A DNA stretch of 64,000 nucleotides from positions 29,945,060-30,009,059 of the forward strand of contig OY987243.1 in NCBI GenBank assembly GCA_963920765.1, read 5' to 3'. The stretch is from Ulota crispa. Its lineage: Eukaryota; Streptophyta; Bryopsida; Orthotrichales; Orthotrichaceae. This document shows positions 1-12,388 of the stretch, piece after piece (the first letter of the stretch is position 1; every line of letters starts with the position of its first letter). The translations under genes and the position numbers were made by a program. The notes below the pieces were generated by a model. That model had not been told where the DNA came from. It was given only the letters and a program-made list of their open reading frames with translations, and did not search any database.

Positions 1-1111
1 TTTACAATGTTCCCTTGAAGCGTGGGTGTAGGCTAAATTAATATATTTGAAGAATCTGAAATTCCTTAGTTTGATATCTTGATGATAAATATCTAAATTC
101 TTGCATTTTTGTGGAGGATGACAAACTTCAGCTTTTCCACCCTGTCCCCACATTAATGTATGTGCAATAAACCAAGCCCTCATGAAAGTTGCCCCATGCT
201 ATTTGTTCAACATTAACACAAGTGTTTGGGGAGAACTAAAATTTAGTGTATTGTCAGTTGGTTGATATTTGAAAACAACCGGTATAATTTGAAACCACCA
301 TCTAAAAAGTTCACCAAATTTTCAAAAAACAAAACTAGTGAAAATATAGCACGGTATAAATATAGAAAGTATGCAATGGAATTTGGTGAAAAACCAGTTG
401 AAAATGAGAAATGCTGAATTTTAGTTGGAGTAGTAAAAATTTATCTCCAAACTTTGATTCACACCAATGAGTCCAATGAGCAGGGAGATATGAAAAAAGT
501 ATAGAAAGTTAACTAAGTGGAATGGCAATAGAAAACCGGGTCAAACTTGGAATCTATCGAATAACAAATTTGGCTAGGTTTTCGAAACATGTCTACTTGT
601 AGTATACTGTAAGTACATAGGCAGTATCTGGTGCATGCACTCAGAAAGCTGATTGAAAACAAGAAATGCTAGATTTTTGAAGGTGAAGCTAAAAACCTCC
701 TTGGTCACCAAGTCACACTATATTGCATTCTTTTTTTACAGCTACAACGTTGGTAACTTTTGTAAAAACTTCGCAAAAAATTGCTGAAAGCAAAGTCAAA
801 GAGGCAAAAGAAAAGAAAAGCCTCTAACCAAAACTAGTTTATCAATGCTAACCAGATTCACAAACCTTACTTTTGTGTCCTCTTGCGCCAGATCCCCAAC
901 CCAGGCATTGACATCCACTTGCTGAGCAAGCAGTTCATTTTACACCCACAGAACTTCATTGAAAATAAGGCTCTAAATCGAAATACAACTTAAGAAGAAT
1001 GTTTGGTGTAAAAAGAATGAACAAAAGTAGATGGAAAATATGGATGAAGAACATGCTTTTGGGAGGTGTAAATGGGTAATTCTGTTATAAAAGAGATGAG
1101 CTTTTGTTGGT
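1..1111. other. AT-rich intergenic stretch, no gene
   Basis: No supportable gene. Around 60-170 the sequence resembles 40240-40375 and 42070-42210 (a block ending in 'tttccaccctgtccccaca'-like text). It looks like the right end of another TIR element whose left end lies outside the window. Nothing else is recognised. Confidence 0.5.
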
Positions 1112-2038
1112 TTAACCCCTAAAACCTTGGGGCCTTTATTTTGTCAAAAGACACTCAAAACTGCCATTTCTATTACAAAGAGTGAAAAAGTTTGAAATTT
1201 TGGTCTTTTTGCATATCCAACCATAGGATCTTATACTAGAATAGTATAAGAATGTGCAAAAAAAAAAATCAAAAACTTCAACTGCACAGATTGCAAGATA
1301 TCTGCATTTAAAATGTACAAAACAAACATTTTTGCACCTTGCATGGCTACATTATTTGACTTTGAATTTTTTTTACTTAAAATTTTTGCACCACAGAGTT
1401 TTGAGGTTTGTTTTTGTATGGTTGGAAAATGAGTTGAGAATCTTTGGAATAAAATCAAAACAAGAAATGCTTAGTTTTCATTCTTAAAAAAAACATTAGG
1501 TAGAAAGAGGTATGAGATTGAACAAAAACTCAAATTGTTAATAACCCTCCAATGGAATTGAAACACAATACTCCCAATGGTGAGATTGTTCCAAAAAGCA
1601 AACTTCACCCTTTTCAACAATTTTTTTTGAAAAAGTGTTAAACTTGCATTCAAAAATGAAGTTTATATGTTATTTTCTCAAAAAGGTGCTTGAATTGCCC
1701 AAAAAACAAGATTGTTCACAACTTTCTCATAACTAGTCCAAATGGAATGCATCAAAGTCAAATGTAGACAAAACTATAACCTATGAGAACAAAAAAATCT
1801 ATAAAAAAAACAAGTTTTCGTAAAAAACAAATTCTACCCAATCTCCATAAATTTTTGCTTATTTGGGCATAATTTTTGCTCTTGGGCATAGATTGGAATA
1901 AAATTTAGATTCCCCAAAAGCTAATGTGTTTTTCTATCTTCAAAAAAGTATTAAAAATTAGGACAAAAATTGAGGCTGTAGGTACCTGCCAAAAATCTGA
2001 TTTGTCCCCTGAGGGGACAATAGGGCTTTAGGGATTAA
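1112..2038 (+). mobile_element. TTAA-type MITE, family A, copy 1
   Basis: Starts TTAACCCCTAAAACCTTGGG and ends in GGGCTTTAGGGATTAA, with TTAA at both edges. Copies at 36632-37559 and 54728-55655 lie in reverse orientation and match along their length, including the shared inner text 'aagatcctatggt' and 'gttgaaaaggg'-like blocks. The length of about 927 bp is the same in all three. There is no transposase frame. The right TTAA (2035-2038) is also the left TTAA of a family B element. Seen: ends, copies and shared target. Inferred: piggyBac/Kolobok-type mobilisation in trans. Confidence 0.8.
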
Positions 2039-2785
2039 TCCTTGAGCGGCCCATCAATGGGATCTCATGATTTTAAAGGCTTATTTGAGGCATCATATCT
2101 ACTTTTTAGATCTTCCTACAAACTACACTTATGAAGGCATTTAAGTTTTCCATGCCAATGGAGTAATGGCAAGGAAAGCCAAATGTTGCACAAGTGCTAC
2201 AAGAGATTTGATTGGGTGAAACACCATATGGGGCTTGGTGGCAAGCAGCGTTTTACAGGCTGCAACCAATCAATGTCCCTTGCAAGCTTCATTGTGTACT
2301 TTGTGGTAGCAAGAAATTTGTTGGCAAGGGTTCAAGCATGTTCTAGACCCTTATCATGGCAACCATCACCAACTGTGCCAGTCTTTGTTTTCCATGCAAT
2401 AATTGTTTGAAGCCATAAAACTTGACACAAAAAGAAGTGCAATCTTTGGTACTTTACAAGTGTGTGCATTCACATCTAATCTTGCTGCTCACAAAATATA
2501 AGATGAATCACGGACTTATAGAATTTTGTAAAAATCATCAAATAGCAACTACCTACCAAAAATCAAGATTTTGTCATCATATGTTGTTTGATCAAATGTT
2601 ATAATCTTCCATCTCCCACGGTCAATTGTTCCCAAAATTTGCAAGCCATTTTCTGAGTAGGTGTTCCACTATTTACAATGGTCACTTTTTGTGGATTGTC
2701 TAGTTGATTGAGGTATAGTACATCAAAGTTTAGATCTCCAAAAACCCTAATTTTGGTGAAAATGGCCTTGGCACTCAAGGGTTAA
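2035..2785 (+). mobile_element. TTAA-type MITE, family B, copy 1
   Basis: Starts TTAATCCTTGAGCGGCCCAT and ends GGCACTCAAGGGTTAA. It matches 14497-15403, 24781-25670 and 53959-54731 along its length. A typical shared block is 'caatggtcactttttgtgga'. It is fused to A copy 1 through a single TTAA. The same A-B fusion, in reverse, occurs at 53959-55655. Confidence 0.8.
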
Positions 2786-2986
2786 CAAAACTTATGTCAA
2801 TTTGTTTGGTATTTTACTTTCAAAGGTGTCGTCAATACTATATATTCTGTAGTCTTAAGCGGGGAACCAAAGTGAATGAAAAAGATGGATGAAGAAGGTG
2901 ACTTGATAAAAAATCTATGTATGTAGATGACATGTTGATAAGCTTAATTGAAAATTTGTCTACATAGATGCATGTGGTATAATTTA

Positions 2987-3408
2987 GGGAATTGATATGT
3001 GCACACCCGGGGTTTGATATATGCACACCGAGGGCTAGGGTAAATTTTAGCTATTTATTATTAACAAGTTGATGTTTGGAAAATTTGAATTCAAATTTGG
3101 ATTTAGAGACCTTGATTTAGTCTAGAACTTCATAGGAGGTTACAATTTAACAATGTTCATTGAAAAAGCTTAACTTTTTTTATAAATTAAGGTGAAAGTA
3201 AATAACTTGCTCCCTAGCTAAGCTTTTCCACTAGGCGTTGTTCAATTTGTATCCTCTTCTCCTTTGAGGCTTTAGACTAAATTAAGGTCTCTAAATCTAG
3301 AACTAAATTCAAAATTTTCAAAATCAACTTGTAGATGGTAAATAGCTAAAATTTACTTTACCCCTGATGTGCAAATATCAAACCCTGGGTGTGTACATAT
3401 CAATTCCC
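2987..3408. mobile_element. hAT-type foldback MITE, family M, copy 1
   Basis: A 422-bp inverted repeat with termini GGGAATTGATATGTGCACAC at each end, bounded by an exact 8-bp duplication ATAATTTA (2979-2986 and 3409-3416). The arms continue inward with many mismatches ('gatttagagaccttgattta' versus its complement). An 8-bp target duplication fits the hAT superfamily. There is no coding capacity. Related copies are at 50557, 51717 and 53070. Confidence 0.85.
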
Positions 3409-3416
3409 ATAATTTA

Positions 3417-3846
3417 TACCTTAATATCTAAAAAATATATTTAGACAAAAGAATCAGGAGTATTGCTAAATTTTCAGCCATTATAATTTGCAGTTGCAAT
3501 TAAATACGTCTGGCATATTGTGTATTTGGTGTACGGACATCAAACAATATTGAAACATTAAATAATATTTCTTTGCTAAATTAGAGGACTTGGTCTACCC
3601 TTGACATTTCTCCAAGATAAATTTACAAATTTGGCATTTATTGGAATGGGAAAATAGTGAGGGAGAGAGAAATGAGGGATTTGCTTGCGAGAGGGAGTGA
3701 AACTATGAGCAAAGAACTTTTAGTTTTAATTTCCATTGGTCAGATGACACGCACCCTAGAATGCATACAGATGAAGAAAAAATTGGATGGGGCCGACCAC
3801 GTGTGCACTTTCATCCACAATAATGAGTTTGAAAATCGTGTTTCAA
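3417..3846. other. AT-rich stretch, no gene
   Basis: I see no repeat family, RNA or credible coding region here. The short open frame at 3657-3899 runs into the next transposon and has no recognisable motif. Confidence 0.5.
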
Positions 3847-3855
3847 TATTTTTAT

Positions 3856-4249
3856 GGGGATTGATAGGTCTACCACACCCTTTCAGCTATTCTACCTAGA
3901 TTTCTACCATCGAACAGCTGAATTTGAGATTTTGGAATTCAGATTTGGACTTAGAGACCTCGATTTTGTCTAGAATCATAAAAAAAAGGTTGTAATTGAA
4001 CAATGCCCAATGAAAAAGCTTAGCTCAGGGGAAAAATATTACTTTTATTTTTGTTTATAAAAAAAGATATAATTTTTCATTGGGTGGTGTTCAATTAGAA
4101 CCTTTTTATGATTCTAGACTAGATCACGGGCTCTAAGTCCAAATTTGAATTTCAAATTCTCAAATTCAACTTTTTGATGGTACAAATCTAAAATTTACCC
4201 AAGGGGGTGGTAGAATAGCTGAAAGGGTGTGGTAGACATATCAATCCCC
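3856..4249. mobile_element. hAT-type foldback MITE related to family M
   Basis: Inverted ends GGGGATTGATAGGTCTACCA and the complement of GGGGATTGATATGTCTACCA. The arms continue through 'cctttcagctattctacc'. It is flanked by TATTTTTAT on both sides (3847-3855 and 4250-4258), a 9-bp match best read as an 8-bp hAT duplication plus one chance base. The middle shares 'gacttagagacctcgatttt' with family M, so the two are sister families with different outer ends. Confidence 0.8.
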
Positions 4250-4349
4250 TATTTTTATTTTATCTTATTTTTCTACTACGGCTCATAAAAAGCAATTGGA
4301 TGTATTTATTTATGTTTTTGTTGATTTTTGTATGTTTGTTATAATCCAA

Positions 4350-4994
4350 CTAGTATAGGCAGTGGTTGGTCCCACAAGACGCAAAAGAATTTCAAGCCCA
4401 ATTTCACAAAACAATTTCCTCGTAAGAAAAAGATTTTTACTTTTTAATCTGAGCACTCTGATTTTGAACTTTATCCATGCAGTAAAACATTTGTCTTTAT
4501 TAACAAATGATTCCCTTGCAATAAAGTTTTTTTTTTTTTTTTTTTTCTATACATAGAGGGTATTTTCCCCACATAGTAAAAGGAACGTCATTATTTTCTC
4601 ACACCAAAAAAATATTATTTATTTCTTACCTGTGCAAATTTTTTATTCATGCAGTTTTGTTACATTTTTTCAATCCACATGCTTTTTTTTAATATATTTT
4701 TCTTGCGCAAGTCTTACGTACACAAATATTTACCCACTTAGTGATTATTCATGCAATTTTTTATGTAATTTTTTTTACCCATGCAATTTTGTTACATATT
4801 TTATTATTTATCCATGCAGTTTTTACACACAAACTTTTACCCATACATTTTTTTCTCACGCAAATTTTTACCTATGCAAATTTTCACGTACTCAAGTTTA
4901 TATCCAAGCAAGCTTATTTACCCATGGAGTAAAATGATTGCAGTACAAGCATTGCCACAATGGTAAATCGTATTCTATTATATAGATAGATAGA
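4350..4994 (-). mobile_element. Helitron-like non-autonomous element, copy 1
   Basis: On the minus strand it starts near TCTATCTATATAATAGAATA and ends GCCTATACTAG followed by host T, with host A on the other side. This fits the Helitron rule of 5'-TC, CTRR-3' and insertion between A and T. The interior is an array of degenerate 'tttacccatgcaat' words. The exact TC is ambiguous because of a 'gata' repeat at 4984-4995. There is no Rep/helicase frame. Related copies are at 6330, 15611 and 62941. Confidence 0.65.
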
Positions 4995-5060
4995 TTCCAA
5001 GGGGGGGCAAACCTACTGCCCTTTGCAAGAAGGCAATACAATACACTTTTGATATGTTTT

Positions 5061-5374
5061 AGGGAAAATTTCATGGATACCCCTAAAGTTTGTAATATTT
5101 TCAAAGATATCCTTCGTTTTTTTAGAAATTTCATAATTACCCTTGGACCAAAAAATTTAGGTATTTGTTTTGTTGTGCATGTCACTTCCCTTCTTCCTTT
5201 GTAGGCACATTACTTCTTTCTTGTTATACATGTGCACAAAGGAAGAAGGGAAATGACATGCACAACAAAACAAATACCTAAATTTTTTGGTCCAAGGTAT
5301 TTATGAATTTTTTGGAAAAGCAAGGATATTTATGAAAATATGGTAAACTTCAAGGATATCCATAAAATTTTCCT
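5061..5374. repeat. Long hairpin (foldback element, family O)
   Basis: Outer arms begin AGGGAAAATTTCATGGATA and end with the imperfect complement. An inner, nearly perfect inverted repeat (about 5152-5204 with 5236-5297) includes 'ggtatttgttttgttgtgca'. I cannot find a clean target duplication, so the superfamily is unknown. A truncated left end of the same family lies near 30231, and a related short piece near 32560-32655. Confidence 0.65.
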
Positions 5375-5421
5375 TACACTTTAACCAATTATGAATTATT
5401 TACAATCTAGAATTAATTAAT

Positions 5422-5924
<503 letters not shown>

Positions 5925-5930
5925 TATATA

Positions 5931-6239
5931 TCTACTATAATAACATAATATAATTCACCTTTTGGTGATCTTTTTATCATGAGGATAAAAATCTTATGGG
6001 TAAAAATAAAATATACTGTGCTACATGTATGAACTGGATTGTGCAAGTTTTTTTTTTTACTACATAGGTAAACTAGACTATGTTGGTAAAAACAAAGATA
6101 ATGGATCCCTTCATTATGTTAGTAAAAACAAAAATTGTTTTATTGCAAACAACAAATATTTTACTATGTGAGAAATATTTTGTGGAACTGGATTTGAAAT
6201 TATTTTGCCTCCTGTCAGACCGATGAGTACCTACACTAA
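5931..6239 (+). mobile_element. Short Helitron-like element
   Basis: Starts A|TCTACTATAATAACATAATA and ends GTACCTACACTAA|T, with CTAA matching the CTRR rule. The 3' part 'ttgcctcctgtcagaccgat' parallels the 3' part of the longer copies ('ttgcctcttgtcagaccact' at 6840). At about 309 bp it is an internally reduced member. Its first two bases overlap the target duplication of the hAT-type MITE on its left. Confidence 0.6.
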
Positions 6240-6329
6240 TTTTATTCATAAAATTTTTCTAATTAACTCATACAATATGATTACATTTGTACCCTTGAGC
6301 ATGAAAAGATGTCTACTAAGCCAAAAGCT

Positions 6330-6874
6330 GTATATACACAACAAAACATAATTTACTATGTGGCGATCCTTTTACTACAATCCTTACTGCATGGGCAAAT
6401 AAACATGCATGGGTAAAAACTTGCATAGGTAAAACACTTGCGTGATAAAAACTTGCATGAGAAAAAAAAAGTATGGGTAAGAAAATGTATGTGTAAAAAA
6501 ATGTGTGTATAAATAATAAGAAATGAAACAGAACTGCGTAGGTAAATAACCAAAATATATAAAAAATTGCGTGGATAATTACGATGTGGGTAAAGGAGTT
6601 TGTGTGGGTAAAAAATAAATAACGTTTTTTTGCATGAAAAAAATGACGTTCCTTTTATTGTGTGGGTTAAACACTCTATGGTTATAGGACAAAAAATGCT
6701 TTACTGCAAGGGAATGTTTTGTAAACAAAAACAAATGTTTTACTGCATGGGTAAAGTTTGAAATTGGAGTGTTAAGATAAAAAGTAAGAATTGTTTTCTT
6801 GTTAAAGAAGTGTTTTGCATAATTGTGCCTAAAATGATTTTGCCTCTTGTCAGACCACTAGGTGCCTATACTAG
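6330..6874 (+). mobile_element. Helitron-like element, copy 2
   Basis: The 3' end is GGTGCCTATACTAG followed by T at 6875. It matches 62941-63606 from about 6340 onward. The 5' end is not resolved. The interior is a striking series of about 12-14 degenerate 'gcatgggtaaaaac' words spaced about 20-25 bp apart. There is no coding capacity. Confidence 0.6.
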
Positions 6875-7024
6875 TCCAAAATAATAATTAGAGATGTTTG
6901 CAAATTATTAGGAGATTGTCTAAAACATTAAAAAGTTCTTAATTACATGCATGATCTATAGTCACATTAATAGTCTATAATTAGTCAATTACAACACATT
7001 TCTTCTGTATCTTAGTAGAACTAA

Positions 7025-7396
7025 GCGGTGGTCCATGCGGTGGTCCACACTACTTCCAACATCCCATCTTTGCAAGTCCCACCTCAAAAGTCTAATCCCA
7101 ACTTCATTGACTTATTAAGGGCAAAGGAGTACTAAAGAATGTCATGAATATTTTATGCAAAAATATGGGAGGGACCTAGATTGAAGTTAGGTTTGGCAAA
7201 ATGGTCAACCCAAACCTTGAGTGAAGTCCCACCTTCTTTGGTGTTAAAATTTTCAAAAAGTGTTGCCATATAAGCAATCAAGACATGGGACTTGAAACAT
7301 AGTATGAAATACCAAGTTCCAACTTTTGGCTTTACACCAATCAAATCCTCAATTTTTAGTGGGACTTGAGACTTGAGATATAGTATGAACTGCCCC
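7025..7396 (+). mobile_element. PIF/Harbinger-like MITE, family L, copy 1
   Basis: Left end GCGGTGGTCCATGCGGTGGT, right end the complement of GGGGCAGTTCATACTATATC, flanked by TAA on both sides (7022-7024 and 7397-7399). The interior ('gtcatgaatattttatg', 'gagtgaagtc') matches 13245-13530. The termini match each other only loosely, so the family call rests mainly on the two copies. Confidence 0.55.
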
Positions 7397-10204
7397 TAAA
7401 TCTTATAATTCAACCATCTTTGTTTTAAAACCGATAATAGAAAAAACTAACAAATATTGGAATTCTAGCGTGTCAAATACAAAATTAAGAGAAAAGTCAA
7501 TCCACTTCATTTATTTTGAACCACTCTACCATGAAAATAACATTTTCCTTGGGTGATGTCTTCATATAAAGAAACAAGATGAGTTACTTATGTGAAGTGA
7601 GATCCATTACTAACAATGAGTATGCAAGTCACTCATTGTAGCACATTGGATTTTGTTACCGAACACACAAGTCTTTTAGAAATTAGATAAAAATTTAGAA
7701 TATGCACTTCCTAATTTAAAAAATAAATAAATCAGCAAATTCCATACTTTTATCAAAGAGATAGAATTTTCTTTTCAACAAATCACTTAAAAAACGTGGA
7801 TTGAAGATTATAATACTTAATTGCAATAATTATACAAAAGTTTCAAAGTCATTTGAACTGTATCAATCTTTTATTTGAGTGTCAAATTCTGAAATCATTA
7901 TCACACAATTAATAACTTGAAGTTGAGAAAAAGGTTTTTTTGAAAATACTAGAATTTTGTTTCATCTCATAAATTTGATATGGTTTTTAATCCATGAAAT
8001 ATTTTGACCTTGACCATTTGATGCTAACAATAAGTCAGAGATATCCCTTATGATAATAATGCTATATTGTTTATCTTTCTTAAATTCTTGGTACACTCAA
8101 CTATAAATTCTCTAAGATACCTTAGTAAATTACCTCCTCCTATGATTGAGTAAGTTGACCAATTGCAAAATCTCAATATTCCAAAGTCAAAAACATGTCT
8201 TTTTTTTTCATCCAAAAATGTATTTTCAACTTACACTTTTTTGTGCAGAATAATCTTCAAGAGCTCTCTACGCTAGAACAATCATTTTTTTCAATGGATT
8301 CCTTGGAAATTATTTGAACAAACTGACCGTAATCACTTTATTCTTTATGAATATTTGTATTTATTATGATAATAGATTTCAACTATTACTCACCGTGAAA
8401 CTTTAGGATTAAAATTTGAAATTGTTTTTATAATATTAACATTGCCTTGGTAGTTTTGGGACTAAACCAAAACTCGAAACACCTCTACAAGCTCTCACAT
8501 GTTCATTAAAACTGTAGCTTCTCTTTATGCAAACCTCATTCCCTTCGGTCTCGGAGCCAAACAAAATTCCCCAAAACAAAACAATTTATAAAGGAAAACT
8601 AATTGTTGAGTATGGGAGAGTCAAGCCCAGGACCTATAGCGTGTTTATTGTTGTGGCTGAGGGTACCCTTTGATAGGTAGCAGAGTAGAGTTGTGATAAA
8701 GCAGCTTGTGGTACCTAATACCGTGCATTTAAGCTCATTTCCATAAGAGAGTTTAATTTGTAATCATAGGTTATTTTAGCTCTTGAATGAACAAAATTCC
8801 TACGTTTTTCAAAATAAGCTTGTCATTTTTTGAAGAATATTTCTTGTTATTTTTTGAAAGTGCTAATCTAAGAGTGTCATATAGGTGCATTTTTGAATTA
8901 GGGGGTTTCGAACCTTGGGAAAAATAGAGGTTCCTGAGGCATGTTTGCAAAGAAGTTATTATAATTGCCTTCTCATGCAAACTTTAATCTTCCTGCAAGG
9001 CATCAAAAATTTATACACGTCTTGCGAGGTGCAAGAAAATGCAAGTATGGACTCTCTTGGGTGAGAAAACAAGGAAAACCACAAATAACTAACGTTAGAA
9101 CCACCGCAAACTAGCATGAGGAAGGAAGATTTCCCAATAGCAAATAGAGCACATAGGAAAAAACAAAGTGGTTGCCAAATGTACCAAGGCGAAATTACCC
9201 CTATTGTCCTCAAACATACTCAAACCCTTCCACCAAGGATTTTATTAATTCACAGCTTGTTTCACTGCCACACTATGTGTAAAAACTACCCCCAAGGATG
9301 ATCATATGTCATACTACGAAGGCTTCAACAATGACTTATATAAAAGATTGAGGAATTACGTAGTTTCCTTGTTACATGCGATATGATTATGTACCACAAA
9401 TTTTCAAGTGAACGGAGGAGTGAGCAAATCCATGTCCACTATAAAAAGCCCCAATGAAGCGTGTAGCATTTTGTGGACCTTAGAACGTTTGCCAAAAAAA
9501 AACATTCATTTTAAAATAAAACATGTCTTATCTTATCTTATTTCTATAATAGTCTTATCTTTATTAGTTGCGTAATTATAAGCAAAATATGATTTGAAAA
9601 TTTGTGATTGGCTGAGGGTCAAGAGGTAAAGTGAAAAATTTGTGGTTGGCCACAGGGCAAGGGACAAAGTGATGAACATAGGCGTTGTGTGTGAAAGGAC
9701 AACTTTGACGGAACCCATTGAATCTTTTTCCAACTTGAATTTGGTATGTATATATAAAGGGGTGGGGAGGGAGATGAAGAGGCAAATTGATTTGAATCTA
9801 AAATTGAATATGAGTTTATATTATCCCATGGAAATTTTTTTGTGAATAGGGGATGACATGAGGATAGCATGGGCATGATAGCCTTCTGCCAGAACGGCTG
9901 GTGCACAAGTCCACTACTATGAACATATTACATTAAAAAACATGCTATGGTGTGTAAAAGTTCAAAAATTTGCTTCCGCTTTTGCAAATATTGGTGGTCT
10001 TGCTTGCTCTACAACAATAGAGTTTTGAGAAATTTTGAGAAATATGCTTGTTTATACTTGGGGTGAGGAGTGGGTGTTTGTAAAGTGATGGAAGTCCAAC
10101 AAAACACCTAAATTTGTTCCCCCCTACTAAGGGTATCATTGACTTAAAGATCAGGTTTGGGTTTAGGAACTAATTGCTTTTGCTCAGCTTCTAGTCATAT
10201 AAAT
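7397..10204. other. AT-rich stretch, no gene
   Basis: About 2.8 kb with no recognised transposon ends and no credible gene. Short minus-strand frames (e.g. 9619-9906) lack family motifs. At 9600-9665 two diverged copies of 'gtgattggctgagggtcaag'-like text lie side by side and resemble 63610-63640, which hints at an unresolved repeat. Confidence 0.5.
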
Positions 10205-10336
10205 CACTAGTAGAAAATTTTGTTGAAGTCAACATAAACTACATGATGTTTTCTTGCTTCTAACACAAAAATTTGTGTTTGAAACAAGAAAATATCATAT
10301 AGTTTATGTTAACTTCAACAAAAATTTCTACTAGTG
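10205..10336. mobile_element. CACTA-type hairpin MITE
   Basis: A 132-bp near-palindrome with ends CACTAGTAGAAAATTTTGTT and its complement, flanked by an exact 3-bp duplication AAT. The arms match almost fully ('aacataaactacatgatgtt'). Terminal CACTA and a 3-bp target are diagnostic of the CACTA (En/Spm) superfamily. It is non-coding. Confidence 0.9.
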
Positions 10337-10684
10337 AATTAGTCCCATTCACCAAACAAATCCTCCCACTCCTAGTGCAACTGTTGTCGCAAATCTAAGC
10401 ACCATAGAAAGTCAATTGTGAGCACTTGTAAGTTGTTGTGGAAAAATTACATCCTATTGCCAGCAATGTGTAATTCAAGCAAACTTCACGATGGAAGGCC
10501 ATGGCATTGGGAAACAAACAAATTTGCTATCCAGTAGGTCCTTTTGACAGGGCCCTCTCTTACTTATACATTGCCATGGTTGCATTGGAGCCCTAAAAGT
10601 ACCTCATCCTTACACATTATTGATCCCACTAACAAAAAATAAAGTTACAATCCCATTCCTTGTCTTGGGTTGATGATGCCATAA
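10337..10684. other. Intergenic stretch, no gene
   Basis: No repeat end, RNA or coding region seen. Confidence 0.5.
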
Positions 10685-11677
10685 GGGCATCTTCAATCCA
10701 AACCTTGCATCGAGGCTTGACAAAGGCAATCACAAAGCTTTGTTGCGTGGCCTCAAGAGAAATGAGTGACATGTCGGCTTGTTTGACCCAATGCACACCA
10801 TTAGAGAGGAATGTAAATTTTTTATTTGTCAGGTTTTTTTGAGAATATCTCTATTTTTGACTTGCAAAGTAGTCATCATTTCTCTGACATCAATGTACAT
10901 AGCAATTTGAAGGACTCTTGAGGACCACTAAAACTACCAAGTGTGGGCTAGGTTTTGATGTCCCTTTTCAAAAATTATGTCCCACATGCAAAGTGCATTG
11001 GACCAAGTTTGTTGTTCTCAAACTAGGACCCCTTGTGAGAGTGCGGCTATAGAGTTGATAAGGTAGAAATACCAATAACAGTGACTACCCCATGAATGGT
11101 ATTGTAGCTCTTGGTTTGAATGATGACGTGCTGGCATAGAAACCAAATATTTTAGAATGTAGCTCTCTTAATAGAAAGTTGCAAGGTACTATTATAGCGT
11201 CAAAAAAATCAATTATGGCAAATTGCTAACACCATTTTGGAGCTCACACTATTTGCAAAATAGTGAAATAGCCGCCGGTCCCACTCCTCTTTACATCTAC
11301 ACTCACAAGCAACTGTTCACAACAACCGCTCTTTCTAGGTTTTGATTTTACTTGGTTTTCTATGACCTCAAAAGCTGTTCATGGTAGTGAGAGATGTTGG
11401 TTATGGATATTCTCTCTATTAAATTTAGTCAAAGTTGCTCGCAATTCTTGAGAGCGTGAAGCACCAATAGAGGGGTTGCACTTGCATTGCACTTTGAAAT
11501 TTAAAATTTATTTTTTTGTTAGGACAATGACTTTAGGATCACTTCCATACCGCACCTTTTGTATTACTCTTCCACATAAAAATCAATTTTCACAAACACA
11601 AGCATCCAGAGTCTTCACATCACCTTATTATAACCTTTTATGCTATTTGTACCTTACCTCCTGGATTGAGGATGCTC
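10685..11677. mobile_element. PIF/Harbinger-like element
   Basis: Left end GGGCATCTTCAATCCAAACC, right end the complement of GAGCATCCTCAATCCAGGAG, flanked by TAA on both sides (10682-10684 and 11678-11680). The GRGCATC start and TNA duplication match the other Tourist-like elements here (12389, 21848, 22353, 35193, 42255). At 993 bp it is the longest of these, but no transposase frame is visible. Confidence 0.65.
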
Positions 11678-11787
11678 TAACAAGCATATTTAGGCCAAAA
11701 CCACTATCCACTAACCACCATACTCACGTTGGGATTAGTAAGTTGGAATTAGTGAGTTGAGATTAGTAAGTTGGGGACTATGGGATA

Positions 11788-12025
11788 TTAACCCTTAAAT
11801 GCCTAGCGACGGTATCCTGTTGTTGGGGATCACAACTTGATCTTACTTTTTCTCTTGATTTGTACGATGAAAACAGTTGTGATTGGTCCCCATTAGCAAA
11901 GAAGGTAGTCCATTTTCAAATCCTATGGTCACTTTTTTTGGATGTAATTTTCCAAGCTCTAGTGGCCACTAAACCCCCCCATCTTCTCCTAAACCCTAAA
12001 ACAACTCCGGGCACTCAGGGATTAA
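11788..12025 (+). mobile_element. Short TTAA-type MITE
   Basis: 238 bp from TTAACCCTTAAATGCCTAGC to GGGCACTCAGGGATTAA. The inner text 'tcctatggtcactttttttg' resembles part of family B, so this may be an internal-deletion derivative of that group. Confidence 0.65.
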
Positions 12026-12072
12026 GCAATGGTCCTAATTTTGGCTTTGTTGATGGCCTATTGGGTTGATTA

Positions 12073-12386
12073 AGGTATGAGCACCCATAAGCGTCAGTGT
12101 CCCTATAATTGTCACCTCTAGAATCTTGGAAAATCTGTGGAAATTAAAAGATGTAATGACAAGGATGTACAACCTATGAACATGAAATCTTGAAAGTGGT
12201 TATGGGTGCAATGGCAATTTGTTCTTTAAAATTTTACACCTTATTCTCAAAGTATCCAAATAATACATTTGAAAGTGCAAACTCATTTTTTTTCTGTTCC
12301 TAATAGGATCCTATAATTCGCTAATTATTTATTAATAATCATCATGTTCAAAACCCTTAGTTTGATGTTTATGGGTGCTCCTACCT
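12073..12386. mobile_element. Tc1/mariner-Stowaway-like MITE, family Z, copy 1
   Basis: Ends AGGTATGAGCACCCATAAGC and the complement of AGGTAGGAGCACCCATAAAC, flanked by TA on both sides. The same end occurs at 32022 and 60175. Its right TA lies inside the TTA target of the PIF-like element that follows. Confidence 0.7.
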
Positions 12387-12388
12387 TA

